Assembly: GCA_028282905.1 (NCBI GenBank)
Contig: JANQGW010000014.1
Location: 1 to 36,753, forward strand
Direction: 5' to 3'
DNA length: 36,753 nucleotides
DNA from: Sedimentisphaerales bacterium
GTDB lineage: Bacteria > Planctomycetota > Phycisphaerae > Sedimentisphaerales > Anaerohalosphaeraceae
Position numbers and translations under genes: made by a program. The stretch's first letter is position 1. Each line of letters opens with the position of its first letter. Shown here in pieces: positions 22,873 to 32,046 of the stretch. The notes under the pieces are model-generated. The model was not told where the DNA came from, did no database searches, and worked only from the letters and a program-made list of their open reading frames with translations.

Positions 22873-24351
22873 ATGGCCACTTTGACCAAACTTGACGATA
22901 TCGTGTCGCTGTGCAAGCGGCGGGGATTTATTTACCAGTCCAGCGAGATTTACGGCGGACTGGCCTCGTGCTACGACTACGGCCCGCTCGGCGCGGAACT
23001 GAAACGCAACGTCCGAAATGCCTGGTGGAAAGCCGTCGTCCAGATGCGTGATGACATCGTGGGCTTAGACTGCTCGATCCTGATGCACCCAATGGTCTGG
23101 AAATCCTCCGGCCACGCCGATAAATTCGCCGATCTGGTAACGGTGTGCAAAAAATGCAACACCCGAACCCGCGTGGACCATCTGGCTGACAAGGACGCGC
23201 CGGAAGCTGCCGAGCATACCGAACACGTCGATATCGACACCGAAGCAAGCAAGCCGCATGATTTGTCGAATAAGGTCTGTCCCGCCTGTCAGAAGGTCGG
23301 TCAGTTTGGCGAACCGATGGCCTTTAAGCTGATGTTCGAGACCCAGATGGGCGCCAACGCCGACGACCAGATGACACTCTGGATGCGGCCGGAAACCGCC
23401 CAGGGCATTTTTGCCAACTTCCGCAACGTACTGGACTCAACCCGTGTCAAGGTGCCCTTCGGTATCGCCCAGATCGGAAAATCCTTCCGTAATGAAGTGA
23501 CAACCAAGGCGTTTATCTTCCGCACCCGCGAATTTGAACAGGCCGAACTGGAATTTTTCTGCGAACCGGGTACTGATGAAGACTGGTACGAACACTGGAA
23601 ACAGCAGCGGTTCGACTGGTACATCAACCTCGGCATAAAGCCCGAAAACCTGCGATTCCGTGACCACGACCCGGACGAGCTGGCCCACTACGCCAAGGCC
23701 TGCGTCGATGTGGAATACAAATTCCCGTTCGGCCAGGGCGACTGGCAGGAACTCGAAGGCGTCGCCAACCGCACCGACTATGATCTGCGCCAGCACCAGC
23801 GTGGAATGCGCACGATGAACGACTGGTACAACTGCGGCGGCGACCTGACCAAGATCAGCCTGAAGGAAGAGGCCGAGGACTATCACAAAGGCCCACTGAG
23901 CTACTTCGACGAGCAGGGCAAACGCCGTTATATCCCGTATGTCATCGAGCCGTCCGCCGGTGTTGACCGAAGTACGCTGGCATTTCTGGTCGATGCGTAT
24001 GACGAAGAAGAAGTCAAGGGCGAAACGCGGAACCTGCTGCGGTTCCACCCGCACCTGGCGCCGATAAAGGCAGCCATCTTCCCGCTGGTCAAAAAGGACG
24101 GCCTGCCGGAAATCGCGATGAAAATTTATGATGACCTAAAGGGCCACTTCAGTTGCTTCTACGACCAGAAAGGCGCTGTCGGTCGCCGCTATCGCCGTCA
24201 GGACGAAGCGGGCACACCCTACTGCATGACCATCGACGGCCAGAGCAAGGAAGACAACACCGTCACCGTCCGCGAACGCGACAGCATGAACCAAGAGCGC
24301 ATCAACATCGACCAGGTAAAAACCTACCTCCGAGAAAAGATGGACCTGTAG
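22873..24351 (+). CDS. glyQS: Glycyl-tRNA synthetase, dimeric single-chain type
   Basis: A 492-residue class II synthetase of the alpha2 type that charges tRNA-Gly. The N-terminus 'LCKRRGFIYQSSEIYGGLAS' followed by 'CYDYGPLGAELKRN' is diagnostic. A CxxC pair at about 96-99 (CKKC) and another at about 137-140 (CPAC) mark the insertion domain. Motif 2 is 'GIAQIGKSFRNEV' with 'FRTREFEQAELEFF', and motif 3 is 'EPSAGVDRSTLAFL'. The anticodon-binding domain starts around 'LRFHPHLAPIKAAIFPLVKK'. AAGGAGT precedes the ATG. It has its own promoter and a terminator 33 bases after the stop. Confidence 0.97.
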   Translation: MATLTKLDDIVSLCKRRGFIYQSSEIYGGLASCYDYGPLGAELKRNVRNAWWKAVVQMRDDIVGLDCSILMHPMVWKSSGHADKFADLVTVCKKCNTRTRVDHLADKDAPEAAEHTEHVDIDTEASKPHDLSNKVCPACQKVGQFGEPMAFKLMFETQMGANADDQMTLWMRPETAQGIFANFRNVLDSTRVKVPFGIAQIGKSFRNEVTTKAFIFRTREFEQAELEFFCEPGTDEDWYEHWKQQRFDWYINLGIKPENLRFRDHDPDELAHYAKACVDVEYKFPFGQGDWQELEGVANRTDYDLRQHQRGMRTMNDWYNCGGDLTKISLKEEAEDYHKGPLSYFDEQGKRRYIPYVIEPSAGVDRSTLAFLVDAYDEEEVKGETRNLLRFHPHLAPIKAAIFPLVKKDGLPEIAMKIYDDLKGHFSCFYDQKGAVGRRYRRQDEAGTPYCMTIDGQSKEDNTVTVRERDSMNQERINIDQVKTYLREKMDL

Positions 24352-24383
24352 TTTTCGCCACAGATTATCACGAATAACTTTAG

Positions 24384-24409
24384 CCCCGCCAACTCCGTTG
24401 GCGGGGTTT
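24384..24409 (+). terminator. Terminator of glyQS
   Basis: A perfect 10-bp stem CCCCGCCAAC/GTTGGCGGGG with a 3-base loop, followed by a short TTT. It lies 32 bases after the glyQS stop. Confidence 0.75.
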
Positions 24410-24466
24410 CGACACAACACCCAAATGGATATGCTTTGGGGAATCAACAAAACAGAAGGACGCAAC

Positions 24467-24970
24467 ATGGCAAAACATAAAAAGAAAAACTGGCTGCTTT
24501 ACGGCTATCTATTGCTGTCGGTGTATCTTTTTTCCGTCGCCATGTATATCGAAGTGCTCAATCACAAAGCCGGAGGCTACCTGCCCCGCCGCGATGAATA
24601 CCGAAATGACGACCCGGCACAAGGACTTGTAGATTGGCGATGGCATCCGCCGGCGGATTTATTGGAACGGGTCACTGCCGCAGAAAATCAACTAAACAAC
24701 GCTTTGACCACTGTCCCCAAAAAAGAAAGAATAGAACGAAAGCGGCTCGCACAGGCCAACAATCAATTGCATCGTGCCGTGATTAACCTGGGCCTGCCAC
24801 AATATCCACTGTTTTATATATCAGGTGTCTTATACCTTGCCTGCCTGGTCGTCCTGCCGATCATAAAACTAAAGTCAAATCTTTTATGGACTTCAACCGG
24901 ATTAGTGTTGAATCTCATCGCTTTCGTCCTGTTAATTCACAGAAATTACCTTGGCAGCTTGGGCTTGTGA
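24467..24970 (+). CDS. Three-helix membrane protein, unknown function
   Basis: A 167-residue protein; the ATG at 24467 has AAGGA 7 bases upstream. After a Lys-rich start (MAKHKKKN) comes one transmembrane helix (WLLYGYLLLSVYLFSVAMYI), then an extracytoplasmic, charged helical segment ('LERVTAAENQLNNALTTVPK'). Two more helices end the chain ('FYISGVLYLACLVVLPIIKL' and 'LLWTSTGLVLNLIAFVLLIH'). No family is recognised. The next gene begins 29 bases after its stop, on the same strand. Confidence 0.7.
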   Translation: MAKHKKKNWLLYGYLLLSVYLFSVAMYIEVLNHKAGGYLPRRDEYRNDDPAQGLVDWRWHPPADLLERVTAAENQLNNALTTVPKKERIERKRLAQANNQLHRAVINLGLPQYPLFYISGVLYLACLVVLPIIKLKSNLLWTSTGLVLNLIAFVLLIHRNYLGSLGL

Positions 24971-24999
24971 GGTAAATTGTTCAGCAATAGGAGTATTGA

Positions 25000-25686
25000 G
25001 TGAAAAAACGCAAAGACAAAGATAAGCCAAAAAATATCATCAAGGAAAAGCTTTATCCAAGCTGGCTTGAGTTCATTTTTAATAACGACACAGCTGATGC
25101 GCCCTTACACTCAGAGAATTTTGATGCCACAAGCGAAGAAATCATTGAATTAATTCGACTAACATGTGCTTACAGTGGGAAAGACTTAGAGGGATATTCT
25201 AATCAGCAGATTGACACAGGATTATATCACCTCTTTTCTTCAACAGACGACTATGTCTTTTCATTCAAAGAATCAGAATTGCATTATACTGATATAGTAC
25301 TAGCACTTCAATCCATACGGCATTTATATCTCGATTTATTTAATGACCGGTGCGCCCCCGTGCTTTCATATCTGGATGAACAAACAGACAACCCGCTCAA
25401 TCAAATCTGTTACATGCTTTGGGATATCACACCACTCGCCTATTGGCCGGATGATCCAAATCAAAAACATTATTATGCCGCGATTGCAACGGTTATGGAA
25501 AAGGCACTTTATCTTTCTAATCCAGCATGTATTGAAAGCGCACTGCATGGGTTGGGGCATATTCAAGATGCGGCACAAGAACGGGTAATACAAATTATTG
25601 ATACTTTTCTAAAAAAGACTGGAAATAAGATACGGCCTGAGCTAGTTACATATGCGGAAAGAGCAAGAACCGGTTATATTCTTTAA
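25000..25686 (+). CDS. Unrecognised soluble helical protein
   Basis: A 228-residue protein starting with GTG at 25000, which has GGAG 6 bases upstream. A Lys/Asp-rich start (KKRKDKDKPKN) precedes a mostly helical body. Segments include 'YPSWLEFIFNNDTADAP', 'YHLFSSTDDYVFSF', 'CYMLWDITPLAYWPDDPN' and 'CIESALHGLGHIQDAA'. The last, with its helix-turn-helix periodicity, resembles a HEAT-type repeat. The body reminds me of small accessory or immunity-type proteins, but no firm family match can be made. The gene is markedly more A+T-rich than its neighbours, which points to a different history. Confidence 0.65.
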   Translation: MKKRKDKDKPKNIIKEKLYPSWLEFIFNNDTADAPLHSENFDATSEEIIELIRLTCAYSGKDLEGYSNQQIDTGLYHLFSSTDDYVFSFKESELHYTDIVLALQSIRHLYLDLFNDRCAPVLSYLDEQTDNPLNQICYMLWDITPLAYWPDDPNQKHYYAAIATVMEKALYLSNPACIESALHGLGHIQDAAQERVIQIIDTFLKKTGNKIRPELVTYAERARTGYIL

Positions 25687-25734
25687 AATACTGAATTCCG
25701 TAGCTGTGCGGAAATGACATTTTGAGGTTAGTTT

Positions 25735-26193
25735 ATGATACTTGATCAATTGGACAGTGTGTTGTTGTATGGGGGATTGGGAGCTAAGATCGCGGCGGGG
25801 CTGGCGCTGCTGAATGAGGACAGTGTGCGGGCCGCGGCGCCGGGCAAATATGAAGTGGACGGCGAGAACCTGTTTTATGTCGTCGATGAATACGAAACGG
25901 CCCCGATTGCAGACGGGCGGCTGGAAATTCACCGCAAATATCTCGATATCCAGTACATCGTTTCAGGCAGCGAATGCATCGGCCACAGCCCGCTGGAAGG
26001 TTTGCAGGAAATTTCCGCCTATGACACCCAAACGGACCTGGCTTTTTATCATGCCGACGCCCGATTAAGCCGATGTATCCTACAGGCAGGGATGTTCGCG
26101 ATTTTCTGGCCGAACGAAGCCCACATGCCCGGCCGCATCGCGACCGAAAGCGAACGGGTCAAAAAGATCGTCGTCAAAATAAAAGTCGAATAA
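25735..26193 (+). CDS. YhcH/YjgK/YiaL family cupin (DUF386), sugar metabolism
   Basis: A 152-residue protein of the DUF386 family. The hallmarks are the N-terminal 'MILDQLD', the metal-site strand 'LEIHRKYLDIQYIVSGSECI', and 'MFAIFWPNEAHMPG' near residue 125. The conserved Glu/His of 'LEIHRKYLDIQ' and the His of 'NEAHMPG' are the expected metal ligands. Members sit in operons for sialic acid and other amino-sugar or uronate use and are thought to act on sugar anomers or isomers. GAGG lies 7 bases before the ATG. The following gene starts 30 bases after its stop. No sialic-acid genes are visible, so the exact sugar is unknown. Confidence 0.9.
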   Translation: MILDQLDSVLLYGGLGAKIAAGLALLNEDSVRAAAPGKYEVDGENLFYVVDEYETAPIADGRLEIHRKYLDIQYIVSGSECIGHSPLEGLQEISAYDTQTDLAFYHADARLSRCILQAGMFAIFWPNEAHMPGRIATESERVKKIVVKIKVE

Positions 26194-26223
26194 CCAGCGG
26201 GACGACCCAAAAACGGGGGCCAT

Positions 26224-27816
26224 ATGAATCGTGAGGAACTACAGAAATTTGCCAGAACGGCATTTAAGATGCGGCAGGGTTTTCAATGGTTCCTGCGTTT
26301 CTTCAGCGTCTTCCTGTTCATCATCGTCGTCTGGCTCGCTGTTTCCTTCAAGCTGCCGTGGAAGGCAACTGTCGCCCTGGCCATCGTTCCGGCACTGGGC
26401 ATGGTCATCCCGCGAAAGTTCCTGGCGTGGCTGTGGCTGGCCCCGTCACTGGCCGTCATCGGCGTTTATATCTGGATTCAACTGCCCTCTGGTTCCAGCG
26501 GTGACTGGACCGTTTATCAGTTTGCTCCCAATACCGAAAATATGATCCGCGTCTCTGTCGAAAGAAACGCCGCGACTCATTACGAACAGCTATTAACCGA
26601 TTACGGCGAAAGCGTTTTTGGCTACCAATTCCTGGATGAAACCGGCCAACACTTTACCTTCAACCAACCGTGGACCGCTAACGATTTTCCGCAATTTACC
26701 CAGTGGATGACTGCCTTCGAGAATGGACTTGAAAATTTTGAACGAGCGGCCAACATGAAAACCTGCCAGTTTGAGGTTCCGGTCAACCAGCCCGCAATTG
26801 ATGCGCAGATGCTGCGGCTGAATCGAATGAAGGGCTGGGCACGCCTGCTGCTGCGTTCGGCCAATCGCGACCTGGGCGAAAGCCGCTTCAACCGGGCCTT
26901 GAAAAAACAAGTGGCCATTGTCAAAATGGCTCAGCACTTATACAATCAGAATACCCTGTTGGATCAATCAGCGGCGTTCGATCTGGAACTGCTGGCCAGT
27001 CGCACGCTGGAAACCACCATCATCGACCATTGCGATGACCCAAACACTCTGAACACGATCCGCACAACCTTTGCCGAACTGGACAGTGGCTGGGCCAAAA
27101 GCTGGCCGATCATTGTCGAACGACAAAAACTGCTGGGCAAAAACATCGCCGCCCTGATGTACGAGGTCAACCCCGACGGCAAGACACGAATTTCGCGGAA
27201 AGCTATGTACGCCCTGCAGGAGGGACTTGGATACAGGCCTCGCCGACTGTTTCTGAAGCAGCATGAAATGTCCCGCCTGGCAATCGTCGTTCTGTGGCTG
27301 AGCCTGCCGACCACACCGGACGGCATCGCCAAAGTCATCGACAAACGCTTTGACCACCATTCCCTGCAAACCCAAAAGGGAAGCCCGCCCGAAAACATCC
27401 CCCTGCAGCGCATCTGGGAAAGAGGTCTCAACTGCAAGTCGGCAATTGACTGGTTTGCGGCTCAACAGGTCAAGTGGTTCTGGGCATTGGACGGTCAGGA
27501 CAGACGCCATGATGCGCTGATAAGCCTCATTGATATCTTCGCCGCCTTGAAAACATATCAATTAGAACACGACCGCTGGCCGGACCGCCTTGACGAACTG
27601 ACACTGCACAATCCGCATGCACTCATCGACCCGGTCCATGGAAAGCCGTTTGTCTATCAGAAAACCAATACTGGTTTTCGCCTCTACAGCCTCGGCCCCA
27701 ACGGCACCGACGACAACGGCGTCAACAACCGAGCCGAGAAAAAAGACGACATCATGTTCTGGCCCCGCGGTCCGATGGACAAGGCCATCGAAGAAGCGGC
27801 CAAATCAGAAAAATAA
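26224..27816 (+). CDS. Membrane-anchored protein with GspG-like C-terminal segment
   Basis: A 530-residue protein. Three hydrophobic helices lie near the N-terminus ('FFSVFLFIIVVWLAVSFKLP', 'ATVALAIVPALGMVIP', 'WLAPSLAVIGVYIWIQLP'), followed by a long extracytoplasmic helical region. The last 100 residues resemble the end of type II secretion pseudopilins of planctomycetes: 'YQLEHDRWPDRLDELT', 'LIDPVHGKPFVYQKTNTGFR', 'LYSLGPNGTDDNG'. The pseudopilin N-terminal cleavage site is absent, so it is not a pseudopilin. Such proteins are frequent and uncharacterised in this phylum. GGGGGC precedes the ATG. It probably forms an operon with the DUF386 gene. Confidence 0.7.
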   Translation: MNREELQKFARTAFKMRQGFQWFLRFFSVFLFIIVVWLAVSFKLPWKATVALAIVPALGMVIPRKFLAWLWLAPSLAVIGVYIWIQLPSGSSGDWTVYQFAPNTENMIRVSVERNAATHYEQLLTDYGESVFGYQFLDETGQHFTFNQPWTANDFPQFTQWMTAFENGLENFERAANMKTCQFEVPVNQPAIDAQMLRLNRMKGWARLLLRSANRDLGESRFNRALKKQVAIVKMAQHLYNQNTLLDQSAAFDLELLASRTLETTIIDHCDDPNTLNTIRTTFAELDSGWAKSWPIIVERQKLLGKNIAALMYEVNPDGKTRISRKAMYALQEGLGYRPRRLFLKQHEMSRLAIVVLWLSLPTTPDGIAKVIDKRFDHHSLQTQKGSPPENIPLQRIWERGLNCKSAIDWFAAQQVKWFWALDGQDRRHDALISLIDIFAALKTYQLEHDRWPDRLDELTLHNPHALIDPVHGKPFVYQKTNTGFRLYSLGPNGTDDNGVNNRAEKKDDIMFWPRGPMDKAIEEAAKSEK

Positions 27817-27832
27817 ATTTCCCCGCAAGAAT

Positions 27833-28525
27833 CTAAAACTTTGTATTGGGATTACTAAACTTAATACCATCCCCGTCATGAAACGTTCCCGTTTCAGTCA
27901 CGATGGCACCTTCGCTGCCGGCATACATCCAATGCATAGTTGTTGCTTTCTCAACTTTCCCAATATCGCCAGGCAGAAGTCTCTTTTTCGTTTTAGCGAT
28001 CCAGTACGGCTTTTCTGATTCGGGAATATCATCAGCAGCACCCGGTGTCGGCTCACCTTCTCCGTAAACATAGACCATGCCGTACCGAGGCATCCACGAT
28101 TCAAGTTTCGGTCCCGTCTTTTCGGTCTTATCGTGTCCGTGTTCTGCGATCCTCTGTCCCGGAAGCAGAAAGATTTCAATACTCACATAGTTGTCGCTCG
28201 GATCGTTGAGCCATATGATCCCGCCAAGGCCAATTTCCGAGAAATTCCCAAGTCCAAAATCAGTCACCCAGAAATCTTCCCCTTTCAGCCGATCGATAAT
28301 TGGATAATTGAAATGCCCCATCATCTCGAAGTAAGCCTGCTTGGCCGTTTCAGCATCAAATGTCCCGTCAGGACCATAAAAATTGTCGTTCTTGTACTGT
28401 TTGTACTTTGGTATTGAGCCGGTCTCCATTTTTCCCTCACCTGCGGCTTTGCATCCCTGAATGATTCCTGTACCGGAAAGCACAACAGTTCCAGCAGCAA
28501 CGCCAAGCATTTCACGCCTATTCAT
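27833..28525 (-). CDS. Tat-exported lyxose-isomerase-like cupin
   Basis: A 230-residue protein with a Tat-type leader ('MNRREMLGVAAGTVVLSG') ending in 'IQGC', so it may be a lipoprotein anchored by Cys25. The body fits the D-lyxose isomerase cupin family. Residues to note are 'LPGQRIAEHGHDKTEKTG' (metal His/His/Glu-type cluster), 'YGMVYVYGEGEPTPG', and a C-terminal 'TTMHWMYAGSEGAIVTETGT' followed by 'FHDGDGIKFSNPN'. Cytoplasmic members interconvert aldoses and ketoses; an exported copy is unusual and could instead be a sugar-binding protein. It is downstream of the IclR gene with a 38-base gap on the same strand, so it is probably in one operon with it. Confidence 0.75.
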   Translation of the reverse strand: MNRREMLGVAAGTVVLSGTGIIQGCKAAGEGKMETGSIPKYKQYKNDNFYGPDGTFDAETAKQAYFEMMGHFNYPIIDRLKGEDFWVTDFGLGNFSEIGLGGIIWLNDPSDNYVSIEIFLLPGQRIAEHGHDKTEKTGPKLESWMPRYGMVYVYGEGEPTPGAADDIPESEKPYWIAKTKKRLLPGDIGKVEKATTMHWMYAGSEGAIVTETGTFHDGDGIKFSNPNTKF

Positions 28526-28563
28526 TTTCTAAATCTTTCAAAATATTAATGATCAATTTGTTA

Positions 28564-29376
28564 TTACAAGATTGGATTCTTAGCTGCATCTTTACCAAGA
28601 CTGATGTATCCAAGATTCTGTGAGATTTCCATGGCAATGGACACCATCTTGCGCCCAACATCCTCAAATGACTCGTATTGGAGTCGGCTTGTAGGCCCCG
28701 TAACAGTGATCGCAGCGATGGCCTCACCGGTTTTGTCAAAAATCGGGGCAGACACACAGCTTACACCATCAAGCCCTTCACCTCTTTCGATCCCGTACCC
28801 ACAGGACCGAACGGTTGCCAACTCATCCAAAAACAGGTTTCGATCCGTAATTGTATTCTCTGTTAAGCGTTCAAAGGTCAAACGATCGATGATCTTCCCC
28901 GCTGCCTGGCTGTCCATAAAAGCCAGCAAGACTTTGCCCTGTGCCGATGCATGAAGAGTTGAGTGCATGCCTGTCTCAACAACAAAGCGGAAGAGATGTG
29001 TCCCCGGAACAGAGTCGAGTACGATTGCACGCAAGCCGTCCATAGCACAAAGCACAACGGTTTCACGGATATCATCTCTTAATTTTCGCATCAAAGGTCT
29101 GGCTGTTTCCAGAAGGCCATTCTGCAGTAGAACATTATATCCCAAAGACAGCAGTTTGTGACTGAGGAGAAACTTCTTGGACTTTTCATCTCGGACCAGA
29201 AACCCTCGAAAATACATTGCACCTGTAACGCGATAGACTGAATTTTTCGGAAAATCAAGGGCGATCGCGATATCGCTGATGCCCAGCCCTTCCGGATGTT
29301 CCGCAAGCAATTCCAAAATCATCATCCCGCGTTCGAGATTTGTAACATTGTACTCACTAAACTCTTTATTTATCAT
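28564..29376 (-). CDS. IclR family transcriptional regulator
   Basis: A 270-residue protein with the IclR layout. The N-terminal winged helix-turn-helix (about 15-75) shows 'RGMMILELLAEHPEGLGISD' and 'IAIALDFPKNSVYRVTGAM'. The effector-binding domain (about 90-260) carries 'RETVVLCAMDGLRAIVLDSV', 'STLHASAQGKVLLAFM', 'RSCGYGIERGEGLDGVSCVS' and 'APIFDKTGEAIAAITVTGP'. IclR proteins bind small carbon metabolites and repress or activate neighbouring catabolic genes. It is divergent from the HzsA-like gene, and a perfect 13-base palindrome sits on that gene's promoter. AGGGA precedes the ATG. Family certain; the effector is unknown. Confidence 0.95.
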   Translation of the reverse strand: MINKEFSEYNVTNLERGMMILELLAEHPEGLGISDIAIALDFPKNSVYRVTGAMYFRGFLVRDEKSKKFLLSHKLLSLGYNVLLQNGLLETARPLMRKLRDDIRETVVLCAMDGLRAIVLDSVPGTHLFRFVVETGMHSTLHASAQGKVLLAFMDSQAAGKIIDRLTFERLTENTITDRNLFLDELATVRSCGYGIERGEGLDGVSCVSAPIFDKTGEAIAAITVTGPTSRLQYESFEDVGRKMVSIAMEISQNLGYISLGKDAAKNPIL

Positions 29377-29453
29377 ACATTCCCTGTCTTGTTTTCAAAG
29401 TCACATCCTTCGTCGTCCATAAATCCATTGCAAAAAAAAACGAATGATAACTA

Positions 29454-29482
29454 TTGACAACACTCTTCCGAGAAGCTAATAT
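29454..29482 (+). promoter_or_regulatory. Promoter of the HzsA-like gene
   Basis: A perfect TTGACA at 29454-29459 is followed after 17 bases by TAATAT at 29477-29482. The predicted start near 29489 lies inside the palindrome at 29485-29497. The leader to the ATG at 29534 is about 45 bases. Confidence 0.7.
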
Positions 29483-29484
29483 AT

Positions 29485-29497
29485 AGAACACTGTTCT
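29485..29497. promoter_or_regulatory. Probable IclR operator
   Basis: AGAACACTGTTCT is a perfect 13-base palindrome with arms AGAACA/TGTTCT around one central base, placed over the predicted transcription start of the gene divergent to iclR. GAACA/TGTTC half-sites are known from IclR-family operators. Binding here would block RNA polymerase. Confidence 0.6.
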
Positions 29498-29533
29498 GAA
29501 TATCAATAAAATAATTTAATTTTCCGGTTGAAT

Positions 29534-31861
29534 ATGAGAAATCTGATTTCAAGAGAAATTGCATCTGAAAATAAATTGATTGCTATTTTGATATTATTTT
29601 TTCTGGCAGTTTATCCCTGCTTACATGCGGAAGAACCCCTAAACCTTGGCTTTGACGAAATCATATTTGTCAAACGCATGCCGTATTCGTCAGATCACTA
29701 TTACACCGATATTGATAACGGTACGCATCCGAACAGGTTTGTAACCGGAAACGGCATCTTCATCTACAACCTTCGCACTCAAACCGAACGTCCCGTTGTC
29801 ATCGCAACTGACCTTCCCGGCGGCAAGGGATTTATCGGCAAGATCAGCCTTTCTTTCGATGCCAAAAAAGTCCTGTTCGATTTCCGTCAAAATCCATCCA
29901 GCGGCTTTCGTATCTGGCAGGTTAACGCCGACGGCAGCGAACTGAAACAAATTACCTTCCCGGCCCCGGATGAAACAGAGAAGGCAAATCGCTGGCGGCG
30001 AGGGTGGCACACAGATGATATTCATCCGTGTTATCTGCCCAATGGCAAGATCATTTTTTCATCGACGCGTAATGAACATACCGTGTTATGCGGCGGCTCT
30101 TCAGCACTGACTGCGCCGGCGCTGCATTTGATGGATGCTGACGGAAGCAACATCGAACAGATCACCAAAAGCCCGGTCAGCGAATTCTGCCCGGTGGTTC
30201 TTGATGACGGGCGGGTCATGTATCATCGCTGGGAATATATCGACAAGGGCGCCCGCGTCTGCAAGACCCTTATGTCGATGTATCCTGACGGAACGAGACC
30301 GCAGGAGCTTTACGGAATGGGTGACGATTCAACGATGGTCTATATGTATCCGCAGCAGATGCCCGGCGACAAGAGTCGTGTAGTCTGCGTCGGAACTTGC
30401 CATTTCCCCCAAGGCGGCTGCCTCGGCTCAATCATGCTGATTAACCTTCAGAACAGGGTACGGCATCGCGGTCCGGACCCGGACGAAAAAGATTATCGCA
30501 AATGGGATAACCGGTATGCCGTGAACAATATCACGCCCGAAGTCTTTGTCGATCGCCGAACGGAACCGGGCTGGTTCTTCAAAAGTGAAAACGGTTCATT
30601 TGTACAAGACCGAAACGGCACAAGCGGGCATCTGTTTACCCACCCTTGGCCGGTCAGCGACAATGAGTTTCTTGTCTCATATAAGATCAAGCCGGGCGAT
30701 CATTACAAGAATGTCGCCAACGCTTATCAGTTGTACTTGATTGACATCGACGGCAAGCGTCAGCTAATACACAAAGATGAAAAACTCTCGTGCTGGCATC
30801 CGACACCTCTGGTCGCCAAAAAAACACCGCCGGTTCTTTCATCGCCGATCAACCCGGAACTTGCAAAGAAAAAACAGGCTCTGTGTGTCGTCACGAATAT
30901 CTATCAGGACATGCCGAATGTCGAACCGGGTGAGATCAAGTATCTGCGAATCAATGAAGCTGTCCCTCGCTATTGGAGTACGGGCAGACGCTGGGCACCT
31001 TCCAACTCAAGCAGCACTTGGAAAGCAGCACTGTGGCCAAGAGTTCAATGGGGAATCGTTCCCGTCGAAGCTGACGGATCGGCATGTTTCACGGTCCCTG
31101 CTGACCGCGCGATCTTTTTCCAGGCACTGGATAAGGACTACCGTGAGATCCAGCGTGAACGAACGTACGTCAATTATCGGCCCGGTGAAACTCGTTCGTG
31201 TGTCGGCTGCCACGGCAGAAGCGGACAGGCACCGTCGGCGGCGCAAAGCCATACACCGATGGCCCTGAAACGCCCCCCGAGCAAAGCGCAACCCCAGCCG
31301 TGCGACTCAACAGAAAACGGAGGCGATGGTTTGGCCGGACAGGTCATTCACTACCCAACCGATATCCAGCCGATTTTCGATGCAAAGTGTATCTCCTGCC
31401 ACGGCAATGAAAAACCGAAGGGCAAATTGAACCTGACGGGTAGTGTCACCCAGTTTTACAGCACCTCCTATGAGCAAATCTACGTCAAGCGGCTCGCCGG
31501 CCCTGTTCTGCAGGAGTTCACCTCCATCAGCCAGGGCGACAGGGGCAACTATAATGGCGCGGAACTTCCCCCAAAGAGCCTTGGGGCGTTTAAAAGCCCT
31601 TTGATCAATATCCTGACAAATTCAAAACATCCGAATAACGCACATGAAGATCATTCAAAGAAATTGACCCGGCATGAATTGATGATCTTAATACGCTGGG
31701 TGGACACAAACTACCAGTTCTACGGCTCCTATTTCGGCAGGCAGCATCCAAATTGGCAAAAGGCCGACCCCAAAAACACACGGTACAATCCAGCTGACTT
31801 CAGAAGAAAGGCAACTTTCAATGAAGCGGTCAACTTCCACGCTCCGGAGTGGCATCGATAG
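29534..31861 (+). CDS. HzsA-like di-heme beta-propeller protein
   Basis: A 775-residue exported protein; the ATG at 29534 is preferred to the TTG at 29528. The leader has a long charged start, then 'LIAILILFFLAVYPCLHA'. Residues 20-400 hold TolB/WD-like propeller strands ('GFRIWQVNADGSELKQITF', 'HPCYLPNGKIIFSSTRNEHT', 'ALHLMDADGSNIEQIT'). The C-terminal third resembles the HzsA (hydrazine synthase alpha subunit) middle and C-terminal domains, with two c-type heme sites: Cys556-Val-Gly-Cys-His and Cys619-Ile-Ser-Cys-His. Homologues are very common in planctomycetes and verrucomicrobia that do not do anammox, and their role is unknown; electron transfer or oxidation of a sugar-derived compound is a guess. 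It is followed 185 bases later by the M60-like gene. Confidence 0.85.
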   Translation: MRNLISREIASENKLIAILILFFLAVYPCLHAEEPLNLGFDEIIFVKRMPYSSDHYYTDIDNGTHPNRFVTGNGIFIYNLRTQTERPVVIATDLPGGKGFIGKISLSFDAKKVLFDFRQNPSSGFRIWQVNADGSELKQITFPAPDETEKANRWRRGWHTDDIHPCYLPNGKIIFSSTRNEHTVLCGGSSALTAPALHLMDADGSNIEQITKSPVSEFCPVVLDDGRVMYHRWEYIDKGARVCKTLMSMYPDGTRPQELYGMGDDSTMVYMYPQQMPGDKSRVVCVGTCHFPQGGCLGSIMLINLQNRVRHRGPDPDEKDYRKWDNRYAVNNITPEVFVDRRTEPGWFFKSENGSFVQDRNGTSGHLFTHPWPVSDNEFLVSYKIKPGDHYKNVANAYQLYLIDIDGKRQLIHKDEKLSCWHPTPLVAKKTPPVLSSPINPELAKKKQALCVVTNIYQDMPNVEPGEIKYLRINEAVPRYWSTGRRWAPSNSSSTWKAALWPRVQWGIVPVEADGSACFTVPADRAIFFQALDKDYREIQRERTYVNYRPGETRSCVGCHGRSGQAPSAAQSHTPMALKRPPSKAQPQPCDSTENGGDGLAGQVIHYPTDIQPIFDAKCISCHGNEKPKGKLNLTGSVTQFYSTSYEQIYVKRLAGPVLQEFTSISQGDRGNYNGAELPPKSLGAFKSPLINILTNSKHPNNAHEDHSKKLTRHELMILIRWVDTNYQFYGSYFGRQHPNWQKADPKNTRYNPADFRRKATFNEAVNFHAPEWHR

Positions 31862-32046
31862 ATATTGACAATTCAGTTTTCATCATTTTTTCCGAGATTT
31901 TCGCATTTTTATCGGAAAATCGAGAAATTTGTGAAAGAATCCTCCTTCCACCGCCGTCAATATGCCCGGACACGCTATAGATTTGCCTTCGACAAGATAA
32001 AGAACACCGGAAACAGGACTTTTGTATTGAAAGGCGGTACTGGAAG

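Noticed and set aside
29534..31861. Possible anammox hydrazine synthase
   Set aside because: Only an HzsA-like protein is present; hydrazine synthase beta and gamma subunits and hydrazine dehydrogenase are absent and the neighbours point to glycan use.
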